Assembly: GCF_029961185.1 (NCBI RefSeq)
Contig: NZ_JASBQQ010000005.1
Span: 62,001-126,000, forward strand
Source: Albidovulum aestuarii
GTDB taxonomy: Bacteria; Pseudomonadota; Alphaproteobacteria; Rhodobacterales; Rhodobacteraceae
Direction: 5' to 3'
DNA length: 64,000 nucleotides
Made by a program: the position numbers and the translations under genes. This document shows, one piece after another, positions 43,912-53,678 of this stretch. How positions within the stretch are numbered: position 1 is the first letter of the stretch; every line of letters begins with the position of its first letter. A model generated the notes under the pieces. That model did no database searches. It had not been told where the DNA came from and saw only the letters and a list, made by a program, of their open reading frames with translations.

Positions 43912-45096
43912 TCAGCGGAACTTGACGGTTTCGTACTTGCCGTCCTTGAACTCGATCTCGCGGTAGTTGCCAGCCGATTCACCCGGTCCGATCAGTTCCA
44001 CCGCCGAGGCGCCGACATAGTCAATGTCCTCACCGGCAGCGATCAGGTCGAGCGCCTTGCCCAGTTCACCCGGGAAGATCTCGGTACCCGGTGCGTTGGC
44101 GATGTCCATGACCTTGCCGGCGAAATCAGCCGAGTTGGACGAATTTGCTGCCGCCATCGACAACATGATCAGTGCTGCCGCGTCGTAGCTTTCCGGTGCA
44201 AAGGGGCCTGTACCCTCGAACCCAGCGGCCGCCGCCATTTCCTGGAAGATGCCGGCACCGGCGCTGTCGGTGCCCGGATAGGCGCCATAGGAGCCGTTGA
44301 TCTCGGCGCCGAAGTTCTCGTTGAGTTTCTCACCAACCATCCCGTCGGGGAAATAGAAGGTCGAGAATGCGCCGGTATCGAGCGCCGCGCGGGTAATGCC
44401 AGAGCCGCCCTGATCGACATAGCCCGCAACCACCAGCACGTCACCGCCAGCAGAGGCCAGCGCGCCGACTTCAGCCGAGTAATCCGCCTTGCCGTCCTCA
44501 TGCGCAGACGAAATGGTCACCGTGCCTCCGGCCTCTTCCCAGTTGCGCTGGATCGCTTCGGCCAGACCTTTGCCATAGTCGTTGTTGGTGTACGTGATGG
44601 CAATCGACGAAACACCCTTCTCCTTCAGGATGTCACGAACAATTTCACCCTGACGCGCATCGGACGGCGCTGTGCGGAAGAACAGACCGTTGTCCTCGGC
44701 CGTCGAAAGGCCGGGCGAAGTGGCCGAAGGCGAAATCATCACGATACCGTTCGGCACGGCGACGTTTGCAAGGATCGCGCCGGTCACGCCCGAACAGTCG
44801 GCCCCCATGATCGCAGAGACCTTGTCGGTCGTCACCAGACGCTCGGCGGCGGCAGTTGCAGCAGCGGCGTCGACACAGGTCGAGTCACCACGGATCGAGG
44901 TCACGGTGGACCCGCCCAGCAGCTTGCCCGAGTCGGATACTTCCTTCATCGCCAGTTCAGCACCGGCACCCATCGCCGGGGTGATCGATTCCAGCGGGCC
45001 GGTGAAACCAAGGATCGTGCCGATCTTGATGTCTTCGGCACCGGCGGCACCGGCGGTCAACGCGGCAATCGCGGTGGCGGTCAGGATTTTTTTCAT
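43912..45096 (-). CDS. Periplasmic substrate-binding protein (LivK-like)
   Basis: A 394-aa protein with signal peptide (MKKILTATAIAALTAGAAGA) and a peripla_BP_6 fold: IKIGTILGFTGPLESITPAM, IMGADCSGVTGAILANVAVP and ISPSATSPGLSTAEDNGLFF. GGGAG precedes the ATG at 45096. It delivers the substrate to LivHMGF. The ligand pocket cannot be read with confidence, so amino acid versus amide or other solute remains open. Confidence 0.9.
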   Translation of the reverse strand: MKKILTATAIAALTAGAAGAEDIKIGTILGFTGPLESITPAMGAGAELAMKEVSDSGKLLGGSTVTSIRGDSTCVDAAAATAAAERLVTTDKVSAIMGADCSGVTGAILANVAVPNGIVMISPSATSPGLSTAEDNGLFFRTAPSDARQGEIVRDILKEKGVSSIAITYTNNDYGKGLAEAIQRNWEEAGGTVTISSAHEDGKADYSAEVGALASAGGDVLVVAGYVDQGGSGITRAALDTGAFSTFYFPDGMVGEKLNENFGAEINGSYGAYPGTDSAGAGIFQEMAAAAGFEGTGPFAPESYDAAALIMLSMAAANSSNSADFAGKVMDIANAPGTEIFPGELGKALDLIAAGEDIDYVGASAVELIGPGESAGNYREIEFKDGKYETVKFR

Positions 45097-45309
45097 TTCA
45101 TTACTCCCATTGTTGGACCTTTGTCCTGACGGCACGTTAGTTTGGGCTGTCGGAAAAGAAAAGCCACTCCCGGCATCAGGTTGGCATCGGTTTACGCGGC
45201 GTTTTAGTGCGAAATCAACGATTCTGAACCGACATTAACAAAGCTCCGTATCGGGCCGGCAAAGTGCCGCCCAAACCGGTGATTTGTCACATTTTACCGA
45301 ACGGATCGG

Positions 45310-46335
45310 TCAGAACGACAGGCGCGGCGTGATGATGGCCGAGGTGCCATGCGACCCGCGCTCGCGATACGGCGTGGTCTGATAGTGGGCCCGGTAGCAT
45401 TTCGAGAAATGCGAAGGGCTGGCAAAGCCGCAGGCCAGCGCAACGTTGATCACGCTCATATCGGTCTGCATCAGCAGGTTGCGCGCCTTTTGCAGCCTCA
45501 GTTCCATGTAATAGCGCTTGGGGCTGCGGTTCAGGTAGCGGCGGAACAGTCGTTCAAGCTGTCGCGTCGACATGCCGACATCTTCGGCAAGGTCGGCGGG
45601 GCTGATCGGGTCCTCGATGTTCTGCTCCATCATCTGGATGACCTGCGAAAGCTTCGGATGCCGGACGCCGATCCGGGTCGGGATCGACAGGCGCTGAGTG
45701 TCCTGGTCGGTGCGGATAGAGGAGTAGATGAGCTGGTCGGCCACGGCGTTGGCTACATCCTCACCATGATCATCGGCGATGAGTTTCAGCATGAGGTCGA
45801 TGGAGGCTGTGCCCCCGGCGGTGGAGATGCGGTTGCCATCCACGACGAATACCGACTTGGTCAGTTTCACCTCGTCAAACTCTTCAAGGAAACTGTCCTG
45901 GTTCTCCCAGTGAATGGTCGCGCGCTTTCCGTCGAGGAGTCCGGCTTTGGCCAGTGAATAGGCCGCTGTACAAAGTCCGCCGATGGCGACGCCACGCCGC
46001 GCCTCGCGTCTCAGCCAGTTGACCACGGCCTTGGTGGTGGCAAGTTGCACGTCGATGCCGCCACAGACGAGGACTGTATCCTCGCGGTTGACCTCCTCGA
46101 GTCCCATGTCGAGCTTGAAGGCGGCGCCATTCGAACAGCGCACTTCTGAGCCGTTCTCGCCAGCCAGAAGCCACGTATAGGCGGTCTTGCCCATGACCCG
46201 GTTCGCGATGCGCAGAGGTTCAATGGCACAGGCGAAGCAAAGCATGGTGAACTGGTCAAGAAGGACGAATACAAACCTTCTCTGTTTCGGTGTTCCACCG
46301 GCGTCTTTTGTACCTTTAGTGGGACCGACCACCAT
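45310..46335 (-). CDS. GlxA/GbdR-type AraC-family regulator with DJ-1/PfpI-like domain
   Basis: A 341-aa regulator. An N-terminal amidotransferase-like domain (about 20-185, with [20 protein letters not shown] and [20 protein letters not shown]) is followed by a C-terminal AraC helix-turn-helix pair ([20 protein letters not shown] and [20 protein letters not shown]). This is the layout of GbdR (glycine betaine), CdhR (carnitine) and ArgR in pseudomonads. It stands just upstream of the transporter on the same strand. Quaternary amine or amino-acid control is inferred. ATG 46335 is taken; the frame is open upstream. Confidence 0.85.
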   Translation of the reverse strand: MVVGPTKGTKDAGGTPKQRRFVFVLLDQFTMLCFACAIEPLRIANRVMGKTAYTWLLAGENGSEVRCSNGAAFKLDMGLEEVNREDTVLVCGGIDVQLATTKAVVNWLRREARRGVAIGGLCTAAYSLAKAGLLDGKRATIHWENQDSFLEEFDEVKLTKSVFVVDGNRISTAGGTASIDLMLKLIADDHGEDVANAVADQLIYSSIRTDQDTQRLSIPTRIGVRHPKLSQVIQMMEQNIEDPISPADLAEDVGMSTRQLERLFRRYLNRSPKRYYMELRLQKARNLLMQTDMSVINVALACGFASPSHFSKCYRAHYQTTPYRERGSHGTSAIITPRLSF

Positions 46336-46362
46336 TATCCGACCCCATTCTGTCGTTTTACG

Positions 46363-46384
46363 GACAAAAGCACTATTTTTTGTC
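46363..46384. promoter_or_regulatory. Possible operator between the GlxA-type regulator and DAHP synthase
   Basis: GACAAAA (46363-46369) and TTTTGTC (46378-46384) form a perfect 7-bp dyad in the divergent promoter region, 28-49 nt upstream of the regulator start. Autoregulation is plausible; there is no direct evidence. Confidence 0.3.
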
Positions 46385-46482
46385 TGCCCGCAAGTTGCAT
46401 TTGCGGGGATATCGGTTTGCAAGGGCCGGGGCGCTTCGCGTATAAGCCGCCCGTTATCGCTAAAGCCTGCGAGGAGGTTGAG

Positions 46483-47853
46483 ATGTCGAAGGGCTGGAAA
46501 AAATCCGATTGGCGCGTAAAGCCGCGGGTGCAGATGCCCGATTATCCGGACACTTCGGCTGTGCAGGCCGTCGAGGCTCAGCTTGCCAAGATGCCACCCC
46601 TGGTTTTTGCAGGCGAGACGCGAAAGCTCAAGCGGACGTTGGGTGAGGTGGCCGAGGGCAGGGCGTTCCTTCTGCAGGGCGGCGACTGTGCGGAAAGCTT
46701 CGCGGAATTCTCCGCTGACAATATCCGCGACACGTTCAAGGTCATTCTTCAGATGGCCATCGTACTGACCTGGGGCGCCAAGCTTCCGGTTGTAAAAATC
46801 GGCCGGGTGGCCGGTCAGTTCGCCAAACCGCGCTCGGCCCCGATGGAGACGATCGGCGGCGTTGAATTGCCCTCCTACAGGGGCGACATCATCAACGGCT
46901 TCGACTTTACCGCGGATGCCCGCGTGCCCGACCCGGCGCGGATGCTGCAGGCCTACACGCAGGCGGCGGCCTCACTGAACCTGTTGCGGGCGTTCTCGAC
47001 CGGTGGTTTCGCGGACATGCACCGGGTCCAAAGCTGGATCGCCGGGTTCACCGATGAAGACGAGGCCAAGAAATACCGCGAAGTCGCGACCCGCATTCAG
47101 GATGCGATGGATTTCATGGCCGCAGCCGGTGTCACCTCGGACACTGTCCATGCGATGGCGACGGTTGATTTCTACACCAGCCACGAAGCGCTGCTTCTAG
47201 AATACGAAGAGGCGCTCTGCCGCATCGATTCGACAACGGGCCTGCCCGTCGCTGGCTCTGGTCACATGATCTGGATCGGCGACCGCACCCGGCAGCCGGA
47301 CGGAGCGCACGTCGAATTCGCGCGCGGTGTGCAGAACCCGGTTGGCCTGAAATGCGGACCGTCGATGACCACCGACGACCTGAAGATCCTGCTGAACAAG
47401 CTCAACCCGGATAACGAGGCCGGGCGGCTGACGCTTATCGCACGTTTCGGCGCGGGCAAGGTCGGAGATCATCTGCCGCGCCTGATCCGCACTGTCGAGG
47501 AAGAAGGGGCGAAGGTTGTCTGGACCTGCGATCCGATGCACGGCAACACGATCAAGGCGGCCTCGGGTTACAAGACCCGGCCCTTTGACAGCGTTCTGCG
47601 CGAGGTGCATGAGTTCTTTGGCGTTCACAAAGCCGAAGGCACGATCCCCGGTGGCGTGCATTTCGAAATGACCGGCAAGGACGTGACGGAATGCACCGGC
47701 GGTGTGCGCGCTGTGACGGATGAGGATCTGTCCGACCGGTATCACACGGCCTGCGATCCGCGCCTGAACGCCTCGCAATCGCTGGAACTGGCGTTTCTCG
47801 TGGCTGAAGAACTTCAGGGCCGGCGGGCAATGCAAAAAGCGGCGGGCATGTAG
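46483..47853 (+). CDS. Class II 3-deoxy-7-phosphoheptulonate (DAHP) synthase
   Basis: A 456-aa plant-type DAHP synthase. It starts [40 protein letters not shown] contains the metal-binding Cys, and [25 protein letters not shown] and [18 protein letters not shown] are family landmarks. GGAGG lies 7 nt before the ATG. It condenses PEP and erythrose-4-P as the first shikimate step, feeding aroB/aroK at 17041-18692. A good terminator follows. Confidence 0.95.
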   Translation: MSKGWKKSDWRVKPRVQMPDYPDTSAVQAVEAQLAKMPPLVFAGETRKLKRTLGEVAEGRAFLLQGGDCAESFAEFSADNIRDTFKVILQMAIVLTWGAKLPVVKIGRVAGQFAKPRSAPMETIGGVELPSYRGDIINGFDFTADARVPDPARMLQAYTQAAASLNLLRAFSTGGFADMHRVQSWIAGFTDEDEAKKYREVATRIQDAMDFMAAAGVTSDTVHAMATVDFYTSHEALLLEYEEALCRIDSTTGLPVAGSGHMIWIGDRTRQPDGAHVEFARGVQNPVGLKCGPSMTTDDLKILLNKLNPDNEAGRLTLIARFGAGKVGDHLPRLIRTVEEEGAKVVWTCDPMHGNTIKAASGYKTRPFDSVLREVHEFFGVHKAEGTIPGGVHFEMTGKDVTECTGGVRAVTDEDLSDRYHTACDPRLNASQSLELAFLVAEELQGRRAMQKAAGM

Positions 47854-47887
47854 CCCGCCGCAGTCACTCGTTACAGATCCAGTATCA

Positions 47888-47913
47888 GGCGGCCCAATGG
47901 GGCCGCCTTTTTT
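47888..47913 (+). terminator. Rho-independent terminator of the DAHP synthase gene
   Basis: GGCGGCCC, a short loop and GGGCCGCC are followed by TTTTTT. It starts 35 nt after the stop of the DAHP synthase gene and is the clearest intrinsic terminator in the window. Confidence 0.88.
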
Positions 47914-47920
47914 CTCAGGT

Positions 47921-48541
47921 CTAGTGCGACACGACGAGTTTCAGGTGTCCCCGGCTGCGGATCACCGTCGACATGCTGCCGGAATAGGGCGTCGGCGGTT
48001 CGGCGAATCCATCGGGAAACGGATGACGAAGCGGCCGCCGTTGTGTTTGCGGCGCGATTTCGATCGGGTTGACCACGCAATCCATCAAGTCAAACCGGCG
48101 AGGTGCCCGGCCAATCGGCCCCTCGGCCATGAAACAGCCCAGTGCGCGGCTGATATCTCCTAGGTCGCTTTTCAGCGGCAGGATCAGAAGCTTCGCCAGC
48201 ATTTCAGGTTTGCCAAAACCGGTTTCTGCCCTGAGCGTAAGTTCGACCGTCTTCGGCCCCGAAAAAACCACCTGAAGGATATCTGAAACCTCGGTTCTGG
48301 ACTTCGGTGTAAACAGCGCAGTGAGCGGCATGCCGCGCACCTCCATACCCATCAGGTCGTTCAGATGCATACCCGCCAGACGGAACCGGGCCACCTGTGG
48401 CGCTATGCGTTCAAGAACGAATGCGTATTCCAGCGCGTGTTCAATGCCACGCGGATCTATCTCTGACCGGAACGGAACCTCACGTCCGTCCCGCAAGGCT
48501 TCCCAATAGGCGCGAATTTCCGAGATGTACTGAAATCTCAT
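47921..48541 (-). CDS. PAS-domain protein (PAS_5 / DUF1488-like group)
   Basis: A 206-aa cytoplasmic protein. The pattern EIRAYWEALRDGREVPFRSE, then VLERIAPQVARFRLAGMHLN and GMEVRGMPLTALFTPKSR fits the alphaproteobacterial PAS_5 family. No output domain is attached. Such proteins may sense signals for unknown partners. ATG 48541 directly follows an in-frame GTG. It converges with the DAHP synthase gene. Confidence 0.75.
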   Translation of the reverse strand: MRFQYISEIRAYWEALRDGREVPFRSEIDPRGIEHALEYAFVLERIAPQVARFRLAGMHLNDLMGMEVRGMPLTALFTPKSRTEVSDILQVVFSGPKTVELTLRAETGFGKPEMLAKLLILPLKSDLGDISRALGCFMAEGPIGRAPRRFDLMDCVVNPIEIAPQTQRRPLRHPFPDGFAEPPTPYSGSMSTVIRSRGHLKLVVSH

Positions 48542-48748
48542 CACCGACAGCTTTCACAAAGCCGGAGACGCCCTATCCGACAAACGATTTCACCCCTCGA
48601 CCGCGGCGACCGGTCGTCTGCGCACAAAGTCCCCCGACCCACCATCGCGTTGTCGCCATGGTCAGCTTTTGTTAACTCTACGAGCAGAATGATTACTCAA
48701 TTCTTAATATACCCGCTCCGGCGGCAAACGGAGGCGCAAAAGTATTAA

Positions 48749-49651
48749 ATGGTAAACGCATGTCTGGTCTCGATGACGGGTTTCGCTACGCGCCGCGGAG
48801 AGGGTGAAGGATTCGGTTGGACTTGGGACGTCCGGTCGGTGAACGGCAAGGGGTTCGACCTGCGGCTGCGTCTTCCCGACTGGATCGACGGGCTGGAGCC
48901 CGCCGTGCGTGCCGCCGTCGCCAAAGTGGCCGGACGCGGCAACATCACGCTGACACTGAAGCTGGCGCGCGATACGGGCAGCGAGGCGCTGCGCGTCAAC
49001 GCTGCAGGACTCGACGCCGTTCTGACCGCGCTGACCACGGTTCGGGCCCGGGCAGAGGCGGCCGGATTGGAACTGGCAACGCCGAGCACCGCAGAAATTC
49101 TGGCGCTGCGCGGCGTCACCGATCAGGGGGGCGACACGGAAGAAACGGGGCCTCTTCTCAAAGCCCTGCTCAACGACCTGACCCCACTCCTGTCGGATTT
49201 CGCGGCCATGCGCGCAGCGGAGGGCAGGGCGCTGGGAGAGGTGATCAGCGGCCAGATCGCCCGTATTGAGACCTTGACGACCGAGGCAAAGGCCGCTGCC
49301 GATGCGCGCCGGCCAGAAATGGAGCGGACTTTGCGCGAGAACCTCGCCCAGGTGCTCGCCGGTGCGGCAGAAGCCGACCCGGCAAGGGTCGCACAGGAAC
49401 TCGCGCTCTTGGCTGTTAAGGCTGATGTGACCGAAGAACTTGACCGGTTGTCCGCCCATATCGACGCCGCCCGTGAGCTTCTCGCAGAGCCGGGCGCGGT
49501 CGGCCGCAAGCTCGATTTTCTGATGCAGGAATTCATGCGCGAGGCGAATACTCTTTGCTCGAAGTCGGGCAATGCGGTGCTGACCCGGATCGGGCTTGAC
49601 CTCAAGACCGTCATCGACCAGATGCGCGAGCAGGTTCAGAACGTGGAGTGA
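48749..49651 (+). CDS. YicC family endoribonuclease-like protein
   Basis: A 300-aa protein with the YicC start [20 protein letters not shown] and the conserved [14 protein letters not shown], and the C-terminal DUF1732 signature [21 protein letters not shown]. coli YicC is reported to be an RNase acting on small RNAs. It is followed by gmk after 2 bp, a pairing common in bacteria. The ATG at 48749 has GGAGG upstream at a long distance; an ATG at 48773 is possible. Confidence 0.92.
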   Translation: MVNACLVSMTGFATRRGEGEGFGWTWDVRSVNGKGFDLRLRLPDWIDGLEPAVRAAVAKVAGRGNITLTLKLARDTGSEALRVNAAGLDAVLTALTTVRARAEAAGLELATPSTAEILALRGVTDQGGDTEETGPLLKALLNDLTPLLSDFAAMRAAEGRALGEVISGQIARIETLTTEAKAAADARRPEMERTLRENLAQVLAGAAEADPARVAQELALLAVKADVTEELDRLSAHIDAARELLAEPGAVGRKLDFLMQEFMREANTLCSKSGNAVLTRIGLDLKTVIDQMREQVQNVE

Positions 49652-49653
49652 CA

Positions 49654-50289
49654 ATGAAACGCAAGGGTTTGCTAATCATCCTCTCTTCGCCCTCTGGGGC
49701 GGGTAAATCGTCACTGGCGAAAAGGCTGATGCAATGGGACCCGACGCTGCGATTTTCCGTCTCGGCCACGACCCGCAAACCCCGCAATGGGGAGGTGGAC
49801 GGGAAGGACTATTATTTCCGGTCGCGCGAAGAGTTTGAAGCGATGGTCGCCGCGGGCGAGATGCTTGAACATGCCGAGGTCTTCGGCAATTTCTACGGTT
49901 CGCCAAAGGGACCGGTCGAACAGGCCATGAAAGAGGGGCGAGACACGCTCTTTGACATTGACTGGCAGGGTGGCCAGCAGATCCGCCGGTCGTCGCTCGC
50001 CAAGGATGTGGTGTCCATCTTCATCCTGCCGCCCTCTATCGCCGATCTTGAGGCGCGCCTACGCAATCGCGCGCAGGACAGCGATGAGGTCATCGCGGGC
50101 CGCATGGCAAAAAGCCGGGATGAGATCAGCCACTGGGGCGAATATGACTATGTGATCATCAATCGCGATCTGGACGTAGCTGAAGATGAGTTGAAAACCA
50201 TCCTCAAGGCCGAACGCGCCAAGGCAGACCGGCAACCGGGCCTGACGGAATTCGTGCGCAGCCTCAATTCGGAGTTCGACAACAGATGA
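49654..50289 (+). CDS. gmk: Guanylate kinase
   Basis: A 211-aa P-loop kinase converting GMP to [14 protein letters not shown] is at 11-21, the GMP-binding part includes [19 protein letters not shown], and the lid [15 protein letters not shown] follows. GGAG is 6 nt before ATG 49654, preferred over the GTG at 49648. It overlaps the carbonic anhydrase gene by 4 bp. Confidence 0.97.
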   Translation: MKRKGLLIILSSPSGAGKSSLAKRLMQWDPTLRFSVSATTRKPRNGEVDGKDYYFRSREEFEAMVAAGEMLEHAEVFGNFYGSPKGPVEQAMKEGRDTLFDIDWQGGQQIRRSSLAKDVVSIFILPPSIADLEARLRNRAQDSDEVIAGRMAKSRDEISHWGEYDYVIINRDLDVAEDELKTILKAERAKADRQPGLTEFVRSLNSEFDNR

Positions 50290-50804
50290 TCTATGAACTG
50301 GAAGGGATCGCCCCCGAAATAGCCGAGGACGCCTGGGTTGCCCCCGATGCCAACGTAATCGGCAAAGTGGTGCTGGAGGCGGGGGCGAATGTCTGGTTCG
50401 GCTCGACGTTGCGCGGCGACAATGAGGAAATCCGCGTGGGGCGCGGCTCCAATATTCAGGAAAACTGCGTTCTGCATACCGATATGGGGTTTCCTCTGAC
50501 CATCGGTGCGGATTGCACCATCGGCCACAAGGCAATGCTCCACGGCTGCACGATTGGCGACGGCAGCCTGATCGGCATGGGGGCGACCGTTCTGAACGGC
50601 GCAAAGATCGGCAAGGGCTGCCTGATCGGGGCGAACGCGCTCATTACTGAGGGCAAAGAAATTCCCGACGGCAGCCTCGTCATGGGTGCGCCGGGCAAGG
50701 TAGTGAGGGAACTCGATGATAGTGCACGCGCGCGGCTCTTGGCCTCAGCCGCGCATTACCGCGCCAATGCGGCCCGGTTCCGCACCGGGCTGAAACCCGT
50801 CTGA
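50286..50804 (+). CDS. Gamma-carbonic anhydrase-like hexapeptide protein
   Basis: A 172-aa left-handed beta-helix protein. The zinc His ligands appear in [11 protein letters not shown] and [12 protein letters not shown], and [12 protein letters not shown] and [20 protein letters not shown] are hexapeptide repeats. It may hydrate CO2 or be a catalytically silent gamma-CA. It is coupled to gmk through an ATGA overlap. Confidence 0.9.
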   Translation: MIYELEGIAPEIAEDAWVAPDANVIGKVVLEAGANVWFGSTLRGDNEEIRVGRGSNIQENCVLHTDMGFPLTIGADCTIGHKAMLHGCTIGDGSLIGMGATVLNGAKIGKGCLIGANALITEGKEIPDGSLVMGAPGKVVRELDDSARARLLASAAHYRANAARFRTGLKPV

Positions 50805-50809
50805 AACGG

Positions 50810-51214
50810 TCAGTCAGTCTCGTCTAGCACGATCAGATCAATCGTGATTTCAAGGTTTTGACGGCGGATTTCTGCAATGACCTCCCCGGCGTCGGGAAGG
50901 GGCGGTGTCACGGCGTAAAGACGTCCGCCGAATCCCAGCCGGATCAGTCTTGCGGCAAGGTCGAGCACGTCCCACTGGCGTTCGAAAAGCGGACCAATGA
51001 CGATGTCGGGGGTGGCGCGGGCCAGGAAAACCAGATCGAGTTCACCGAACTTTATGGTTTCCACACTGGCATTTGCGCGGTCACGGATCACGTCGGCCAC
51101 TCGTGGCGGAAGATCAACAGCGACCACCCGGAGTATTCGACCGCTGTCATTCTCAAACGACGACAAGACTTCCGCGCAGGCGGGCTGCATCGGATCGCTC
51201 TTGGCGCGCGACAT
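50810..51214 (-). CDS. Conserved hypothetical protein divergent from phoR
   Basis: A 134-aa cytoplasmic protein starting MSRAKSDPMQPACAEVLSSF. The core RVVAVDLPPRVADVIRDRAN, VETIKFGELDLVFLARATPD and DVLDLAARLIRLGFGGRLYA alternates strands and helices in a receiver-like pattern, but the phospho-acceptor Asp is not evident. AAGAAGG lies 6 nt before ATG 51214. It is convergent with the carbonic anhydrase gene and divergent from phoR. Function unknown. Confidence 0.7.
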   Translation of the reverse strand: MSRAKSDPMQPACAEVLSSFENDSGRILRVVAVDLPPRVADVIRDRANASVETIKFGELDLVFLARATPDIVIGPLFERQWDVLDLAARLIRLGFGGRLYAVTPPLPDAGEVIAEIRRQNLEITIDLIVLDETD

Positions 51215-51405
51215 GTTCGGCCTTCTTTGTGGAACTATGGCCGTCAACGCCGTTGCGTTGGGTGGTGCCATGGTATGATCTTCGGTCCTACTAAAAGTTT
51301 AGCACATCGGCCGGGCCGAGAAAAGTCGCACAACCGACGGATTTACTTTTAATATTTGCTGTCGCAGGTTTGGCTGTATTGGCAGACGATTAACGGAGCA
51401 CTGGC

Positions 51406-52446
51406 ATGCAGGCGGGTCTTGCACGGGATTTTCTGGAAGCGGTCCCGATGCCGTTGATGCTTGTCGGCACCGATCAGAGGGTACTGGCCGCCAATCGGGC
51501 CGTGTCCGATCTGTTTGGCGTTGCAATTGAGGGCCGCAGTTGCAGTGCCTTTCTTCGGCACCCGGCCTTTCTGACTGGTCTGGAGGAATGCCTGAGCGGG
51601 CAGGGCAAACGCAGTGCGAGGATCACCCTGTCGGGCAACACGCAGGATACCCACCTGTCAGTGACCTATGCGCCGGTCGAACACGAAGGTGGCCCCAGCG
51701 TTCTTGTCGCCCTGGAGGATCTGACCGCGTTGGAACAGGCCGTCGCCATGCGCCGCGATTTCGTCGCCAATGTCAGCCACGAATTGCGCACCCCCCTGAC
51801 TGCGCTTGTCGGCTTCATAGAAACGTTGCGTGGCGCAGCCCGCGACGACCCCAACGCCCGCGACCGGTTTCTTGGTATCATGGAGCGGGAAGCGGGCCGG
51901 ATGATCCGGCTGGTCAACGATCTACTTTCCCTGAGCCGGGTGGAGGCGGAGGAGCGTCGACGCCCTGCCAAGGCGGTGGACATCCTTGCCCTTCTGCGCA
52001 CGGCTCTGGTGACGCAACAGGAAGCGGCAAAGGCCGGTGGCATCGCGCTGACGCTGACCGCAGATTCAGACGTGGTGAACCTGCCGGGTGATGCCGATCA
52101 GTTGACGCAGGTCTTCCACAACCTTCTTGAGAACGCGATGAAATACGGCGGCTCCGGCAAAGATGTCACCGTTCGTGTGTCGGAGATTGAACGCGAGCCG
52201 GTTCTGAAGGGACCAGCAGTGCAGGTGGAAGTCATCGACCGCGGCGAGGGAATCGACCCGCTGCATCTGCCGCGACTCACTGAACGGTTCTACCGGGTCG
52301 ATACTCACCGCAGCCGCGAACAGGGGGGAACCGGACTTGGGCTCGCGATTGTAAAACATATCGTCAACCGCCACCGCGGGCGATTGAGGATCGATAGCGA
52401 ATTGGGAAAAGGCAGTAGATTCATCGTTATACTGCCGAAGGGCTGA
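51406..52446 (+). CDS. phoR: Phosphate regulon sensor histidine kinase PhoR, without membrane segments
   Basis: A 346-aa kinase. A PAS-like domain (about 8-110) is followed by HisKA with His125 in ANVSHELRTPL, then the ATPase domain with the N box LLENAMKYGG, G1 DRGEGID and G2 GGTGLGLAI. No hydrophobic helix is present. An in-frame TAA at 51391-51393, 15 nt before the ATG, rules out an N-terminal extension. It phosphorylates PhoB when phosphate is low. GGAG precedes the start. Confidence 0.92.
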   Translation: MQAGLARDFLEAVPMPLMLVGTDQRVLAANRAVSDLFGVAIEGRSCSAFLRHPAFLTGLEECLSGQGKRSARITLSGNTQDTHLSVTYAPVEHEGGPSVLVALEDLTALEQAVAMRRDFVANVSHELRTPLTALVGFIETLRGAARDDPNARDRFLGIMEREAGRMIRLVNDLLSLSRVEAEERRRPAKAVDILALLRTALVTQQEAAKAGGIALTLTADSDVVNLPGDADQLTQVFHNLLENAMKYGGSGKDVTVRVSEIEREPVLKGPAVQVEVIDRGEGIDPLHLPRLTERFYRVDTHRSREQGGTGLGLAIVKHIVNRHRGRLRIDSELGKGSRFIVILPKG

Positions 52447-52484
52447 ACTGGTTCAGCAACTCGTCCAGCCAAACCACTCGGTCG

Positions 52485-52513
52485 CTGTCATGAAACCGTT
52501 ACGCAAGTGTCAC
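52485..52513 (+). promoter_or_regulatory. Pho box upstream of pstS
   Basis: Three 7-bp PhoB half-sites in 11-bp phase: CTGTCAT (52485-52491), CCGTTAC (52496-52502) and GTGTCAC (52507-52513), each followed by an A-rich 4-bp spacer. This matches the known PhoB-binding arrangement. It lies 79-107 nt upstream of the pstS start, so PhoB should activate pstSCAB-phoU-phoB from here. Confidence 0.85.
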
Positions 52514-52591
52514 AAAAGCATTTCCAGCCGGGTCTAGAGAGCGGCCAAGGTCGCCAGGGGGCGGCCAGAACCCGACTTGCAGGAGTATGCA

Positions 52592-53617
52592 ATGAAAACC
52601 GTGAAGCTCGCCACCTCGGTCCTCGCGCTCGCAGCCGTTGCTGGCGCCGCCCAGGCCCGCGACCAGATTCAGATCGCCGGTTCCTCGACCGTTCTGCCCT
52701 ACGCGACCATCGTCGCCGAAGCCTTCGGCGAAAACTTCGACTTCCCGACGCCGGTCGTGGAATCGGGTGGTTCCTCGGCTGGCCTTAAGAAGTTCTGCGA
52801 AGGCGTGGGCGAGAACACGATCGACATCGCCAACGCCTCGCGCGCGATCAAGGAGAGCGAAGTCGCCGCCTGCGCCGAAAACGGCGTGACCGAGATCATC
52901 GAGGTCCGCATCGGCTATGACGGGATCGTCTTTGCCTCGGACATCAACGGCAACGGTTTCGAATTCACCCCGGAAGACTGGTACAAGGCTTTGGCCGCCG
53001 AGGTCGTCGTGGACGGTGAGGTTGTCGCCAACCCCTATACCAAATGGTCCGAAGTGAACCCGGCTCTGCCCGAGCAGGAGATCATGGCCTTCATCCCGGG
53101 CACCAAGCACGGCACCCGCGAAGTCTTCGAGGAAAAGGTGATCATCGCGGGCTGCGAAGCGACCGGCGCGATGGAAGTCCTGACCGCCGCCAAGGGCGAT
53201 GAGGATGCCGCCGAGAAGGCCTGCATCACGCTGCGCAGCGACAACCGCGCGGTCGATATCGACGGCGACTATACCGAAACGCTGGCGCGCATCTCCTCAA
53301 ACAAGGACGGGATCGGCGTCTTCGGTCTCGCGTTCTTTGAGAACAACACCGACAAGCTTCAGGTCGCGACCATGTCCGGCGTGACGCCTTCGGTAGAGAC
53401 CATCGCCAGCGGTGACTACCCGGTCTCGCGCCCGCTCTTCTTCTACGTGAAGAAGGCGAATATCGAGCTAATCCCAGGCCTCAAGGACTATGCCGAGTTC
53501 TTCGTCTCCGACGACATGGCAGGCCCGGACGGCCCGCTCGCCGAATACGGCCTTGTGTCGGACCCGGAACTGGCCGCGACGCAGGAAGCGGTTGCCGGCG
53601 AAGAGCTGATGAACTGA
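52592..53617 (+). CDS. pstS: Phosphate-binding protein PstS
   Basis: A 341-aa periplasmic protein with signal peptide (MKTVKLATSVLALAAVAGAA). Phosphate-binding loops are IAGSSTVLPYA and VESGGSSAGLKKFCEGVGE, then ANASRAIKESE and PGTKHGTREVFEEKV. AGGAG precedes ATG 52592. It captures phosphate for PstCAB and is the first gene after the Pho box. Confidence 0.95.
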   Translation: MKTVKLATSVLALAAVAGAAQARDQIQIAGSSTVLPYATIVAEAFGENFDFPTPVVESGGSSAGLKKFCEGVGENTIDIANASRAIKESEVAACAENGVTEIIEVRIGYDGIVFASDINGNGFEFTPEDWYKALAAEVVVDGEVVANPYTKWSEVNPALPEQEIMAFIPGTKHGTREVFEEKVIIAGCEATGAMEVLTAAKGDEDAAEKACITLRSDNRAVDIDGDYTETLARISSNKDGIGVFGLAFFENNTDKLQVATMSGVTPSVETIASGDYPVSRPLFFYVKKANIELIPGLKDYAEFFVSDDMAGPDGPLAEYGLVSDPELAATQEAVAGEELMN

Positions 53618-53626
53618 TAACGTACC

Positions 53627-53656
53627 GGTCCGACGCGGGACGTCCCGCGCCGGACC
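53627..53656 (+). other. Hairpin between pstS and pstC
   Basis: Arms of 15 nt, GGTCCGACGCGGGAC and GTCCCGCGCCGGACC, meet directly with one mismatch and no T-tract. A stem here probably protects or limits the pstS end of the transcript so that more PstS than channel protein is made. Confidence 0.55.
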
Positions 53657-53678
53657 ACCCCATGAAGAAAGCTGCCCG

